Source: Caballeronia novacaledonica (GTDB lineage: Bacteria; Pseudomonadota; Gammaproteobacteria; Burkholderiales; Burkholderiaceae). Taken from it: a stretch of DNA of 64,000 nucleotides. The stretch's first letter is position 1; every line of letters starts with the position of its first letter. Below, piece by piece: positions 61,770 to 64,000 of the stretch. The notes beneath the pieces are model-generated. The model was given only the letters and a program-made list of their open reading frames with translations. It made no database searches and was not told where the DNA came from. The position numbers and the translations under genes were made by a program. Location: positions 37,935 to 101,934 of the forward strand of contig NZ_OGTP01000023.1 of the NCBI RefSeq assembly GCF_900258035.1, given 5' to 3'.

Positions 61770-61844
61770 ATGCAATGGACTACGCCGAGCTTCACCGATA
61801 TGCGTTTTGGTTTTGAAATCACGATGTATATCGCCACCCGCTAA
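61770..61844 (+). CDS. pqqA: PqqA, PQQ precursor peptide
   Basis: 24-residue ribosomal precursor of the cofactor PQQ: MQWTTPSFTDMRFGFEITMY continues to a short IATR tail. Glu16 and Tyr20 have the E-x3-Y spacing that becomes linked in PQQ. GGAGGAACGCGC precedes the ATG. No pqqBCDE genes follow; instead DUF447 and mfnB genes do, so this is a solitary pqqA copy. Its place next to the RuBisCO operon and in the XoxF island fits supply of PQQ to XoxF. Confidence 0.93.
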   Translation: MQWTTPSFTDMRFGFEITMYIATR

Positions 61845-61906
61845 ATGCGGATCAAACCCGCACGAAGCCGCATCGACGCGATCGCGGCCATTTCGTGCGG
61901 CTACGC

Positions 61907-62494
61907 ATGCATGCGCCGACCATCATGATTTACGAGACCATCGTCACGACCGCGGATCGCGATGGCCGGCCGCATATCGCGCCGATGGGCGTGCGCTTCG
62001 AAGATGGCCTGGCGATACTCGCGCCATTCCGCCCATCGACGACGCTCGACAACGTCCTCGCGACGCAGAGCGCCGTCATCAACTTCACGACGGACGTGCG
62101 CGTGTTCGCGGGCTGCGTGACGGGCTATGCGCGCGACTGGCCGACGGTCGCCGCGGATGTGGTGCCGGGCGTGCGGCTCGAATCGACGCTCGCGCACACC
62201 GAGCTGCGTCTCGCCGAACTTCTCGATGACGCAACGCGTCCGACTTTGCGCATGACATGCGTGCATCGCGCGACGCATGCGCCGTTTGCGGGCTTCAATC
62301 GCGCGCAGGCTGCCGTGGTCGAAGGCGCGATTCTGGTGAGCCGGCTCTTCATGCTGCCGCCGGAAAAAGTGGACAGCGAGATCGCGTATCTGAAGATCGC
62401 GATCGACAAGACCGCGGGCGACGCCGAGCGCGAAGCATGGCAATGGCTCTTGCAGGCGATCGAGGCGCATCGCGCCAAAGCGCTTCATTCCTAG
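61907..62494 (+). CDS. DUF447-family protein of the H4MPT/methanofuran cluster
   Basis: 195-residue protein of the DUF447 family (flavin-reductase-like split barrel), conserved in methanogens and H4MPT-using methylotrophs. Marks are MIYETIVTTADRDGRPHIAPMGV, NFTTDVRVFAGCVTGY, and FAGFNRAQAAVVEGAILVSRL. The exact reaction is unknown. ATG 61907 is a compromise; homologues often begin at the MIYETIV methionine (61925). It lies 62 nt after pqqA and 21 nt before mfnB. Confidence 0.85.
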   Translation: MHAPTIMIYETIVTTADRDGRPHIAPMGVRFEDGLAILAPFRPSTTLDNVLATQSAVINFTTDVRVFAGCVTGYARDWPTVAADVVPGVRLESTLAHTELRLAELLDDATRPTLRMTCVHRATHAPFAGFNRAQAAVVEGAILVSRLFMLPPEKVDSEIAYLKIAIDKTAGDAEREAWQWLLQAIEAHRAKALHS

Positions 62495-62515
62495 CATTTC
62501 TCTGGAGTTTCGACG

Positions 62516-63223
62516 ATGACCGCATTGCTCGCGAGCGTCCGCTCGGCCGACGAAGCATTCGATGCCGCCGACGCCGGCGCCGACCTGATCGATCTGAAGG
62601 AGCCGGACGCGGGAGCCTTGGGCGGCGTCGCGATCGGCGATATCGCGCGGATCGTGCAGGCGTTGCGTGCGCGATATGCGGTGCGGCCGATCAGCGCGAC
62701 CATCGGCGACTTGCCCAACGATGCGCTCGACGAGATGACCGCGCGCGTGCTCGATGTCGCGGCGGCGGGTGTCGATTATGTGAAGGTCGGGGTGACGCCC
62801 GGTGCAGGGGCTTATGCCTGCTTGCGGCATTTGGCGAGCCTGCCCGCGGCGGTGGTGCCGGTGTTTCTGTCGGACGACGGCGTGGATCGTGAACTGGCCG
62901 CGCTGGCGGCCCGGTTGGGATTTGTCGGTATCGTGTTCGATACGGCGAACAAGAACGGGCGCACGTTGTTCGATTGCGTCGATGTCGAAGTGTTGACTTT
63001 GTGTATCGCCGATGCGCGTGCTCGCGGAACGATGATTGCGGTTGCCGGCTCGCTGGGCTGGGGCGATCTCGACAGGATTCTCATGCTTGCGCCCGATATT
63101 GCCGGGTTTCGTGGGGCGTTATGCGATGAGCCTGGCGGGCGTGGGGGGAGGCTCGATCCTCGGCGCGTGGGGAAGTGGGTTCGGGCGCTGCATCGGGAGG
63201 GGACCGCCGATTTGGCGGTTTGA
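62516..63223 (+). CDS. mfnB: MfnB, (5-formylfuran-3-yl)methyl phosphate synthase
   Basis: 235-residue DUF556/MfnB family enzyme making the furan ring precursor of methanofuran from glyceraldehyde 3-phosphate. Family marks are LLASVRSADEAFDAADAGADLIDLKEP, GALGGVA, VDYVKVGV, VFDTANKNGRTLFD, and AGSLGWGDL. In methylotrophs methanofuran analogues serve the formyltransferase/hydrolase complex, whose genes are not in the window. It follows the DUF447 gene by 21 nt. Confidence 0.92.
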   Translation: MTALLASVRSADEAFDAADAGADLIDLKEPDAGALGGVAIGDIARIVQALRARYAVRPISATIGDLPNDALDEMTARVLDVAAAGVDYVKVGVTPGAGAYACLRHLASLPAAVVPVFLSDDGVDRELAALAARLGFVGIVFDTANKNGRTLFDCVDVEVLTLCIADARARGTMIAVAGSLGWGDLDRILMLAPDIAGFRGALCDEPGGRGGRLDPRRVGKWVRALHREGTADLAV

Positions 63224-63239
63224 GGTTTTTTTGGTTTTC

Positions 63240-63888
63240 GCCGGACCCCGATTTGCTTTTGGTTTGTTGCGTTGCCCCTGTGCGGGGCGGCAGTCGCTTT
63301 CTTTGCTGCTGCAATGAAGCAGCTTTTATCGCGCTCGGCGCGGGGGCTTTCTGAGGCCTCGAGGGTTTTCGCCGGATCCCGTTTTCGCGTCGGTTTATTA
63401 GCGTTGCCCCTGTGCGGGGCGGCAGTCACTTTCTTTGCTGCTGCAAAGAAAGTAACCAAAGAAACAGCTATCCCCAGCCTAAGCACTTCACACCGGCCGC
63501 GGCACAGGCGATCGACCGAATGGCCCCCAGAGTAGCGAGTGCCCTCAAAGGTCTTGTCGGACTTGGCTCGCGCACGGTCTGACGCATCGCACCACACAAC
63601 AAGTTGGCCCAGCACGAAATGGCGCCGGCCCGCTACGCGGCCGATGGGTCCATCGGGGCGGGGGCGGTCTGCGTGCGCTTCTTTCTCGCCGGTTTCCCTC
63701 GCATACCCAACGGCTGCGCGCAGCGCTGTGCCGATGCTATTTCGTGCTGAACCAATCTGGCGGGCGGCGCGATGCGGCAGACCGTGCGCGAGCCAAGTCC
63801 GATTGGGCCTGTGAGGGCGACACTTAGGCGAGTGCCAACTTGAGGGAGAAAATTGGCCAAGTTGCGTGTGACAGCGGGCTTGAAAAGC
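63240..63888. repeat. Large inverted-repeat element, copy 4, truncated
   Basis: Left half and centre of the same element, with two end units (GCCCCTGTGCGGGGC near 63275 and 63410). Sequence is like copy 3 up to TGAAAAGC at 63888 and then stops; the right hairpin end is missing. What follows at 63889 is unrelated to the element. It fills the gap after mfnB (63224-63953). Confidence 0.85.
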
Positions 63889-63953
63889 GGCGGATTCAAC
63901 CGGTCGATGCAACACCTCTGGTTTAATTATCGGGAAAGGGTGTGGGAGCATCG

Positions 63954-64000
63954 ATGAGTCGACAGAGAAAGCCTTGGATGGGCAAAGCGGAGCGGCAGCG
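63954..64000 (+). CDS. Possible IS30-family transposase, 5' end (cut by window edge)
   Basis: Only 15 codons are visible: MSRQRKPWMGKAERQ. The basic N terminus with KPWM is reminiscent of IS30-type transposases, and upstream TTATCGGGAAAGGGTGTGGGAG could be the end of an insertion sequence. It follows a broken repeat element. The assignment is tentative because the rest lies outside the window. Confidence 0.35.
   Translation, partial: MSRQRKPWMGKAERQ

Overview
The window reads as chromosome of a high-GC betaproteobacterium of the Burkholderiaceae, most like Paraburkholderia or Caballeronia. This rests on gene content and protein style: a red-type (form IC) RuBisCO with cbbX, a lanthanide-type XoxF methanol dehydrogenase with a tetrahydromethanopterin (H4MPT) C1 pathway, a complete C-P lyase operon, many LysR and MFS genes, and a GC-rich palindromic intergenic repeat. 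No rRNA, tRNA, CRISPR array or prophage was seen.

Region 1 (1-17 kb) is mixed housekeeping and accessory DNA: a TctE-like sensor kinase with a truncated response regulator, a DHA2 drug exporter, a small ATPase, two tandem small membrane proteins with a duplicated 135-bp upstream region, a Tat-exported PhoD-type phosphatase, a hybrid PAS histidine kinase, a LysR-FUSC pair divergent from a glyoxalase-fold gene across a palindrome, a chemoreceptor, a polytopic membrane protein and an aromatic-acid-type MFS carrier.

Region 2 (17.3-28.2 kb) is a phosphonate island: phnGHIJKLM on the minus strand; phnF, a 2H-phosphoesterase (DUF1045) and phnN on the plus strand; and phnCDE on the minus strand. Pho-box-like sequences with correctly placed -10 boxes precede phnF and phnC. 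A shared CGTCTAGA(C/T)G palindrome, a candidate PhnF operator, lies in front of both phnG and phnC. A flavin disulfide oxidoreductase and a few unlinked genes follow up to 31.2 kb.

Region 3 (31.2-63.2 kb) is an autotrophic-methylotrophy island. On the minus strand, xoxF, xoxG and xoxJ are followed by an unknown periplasmic protein, a CbbR-like LysR regulator, two metallo-beta-lactamase-fold proteins around a SoxYZ-like carrier, and an EthD-like protein. On the plus strand, a beta-RFAP synthase, mtdB, mch, two ATP-grasp proteins, a CitG-like protein and fae give formaldehyde oxidation and H4MPT synthesis. A FolB-like gene, a sigma-54 activator coupled to a DmrB-like flavoprotein and a DHPS-like protein come next. 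The Calvin operon cbbLSXFPT runs on the minus strand. Finally pqqA, a DUF447 gene and mfnB supply PQQ precursor and methanofuran functions. The genes fit one route: methanol to formaldehyde (XoxF/PQQ), formaldehyde to formyl-level C1 (Fae, MtdB, Mch), then CO2 fixation by RuBisCO. The formyltransferase/hydrolase complex (fhc), formate dehydrogenase and pqqBCDE are not in the window.

Four copies of a 0.6-0.9 kb inverted-repeat element occur only between 40 and 64 kb, at module boundaries; one separates cbbL from cbbS and one is cut at 63,888 by what looks like the end of an insertion sequence. GG-N10-GC (sigma-54 type) promoter-like sequences precede pqqA, the beta-RFAP operon and possibly xoxF, and a GG-N10-GT variant precedes fae, which suggests that the local sigma-54 activator controls the island.
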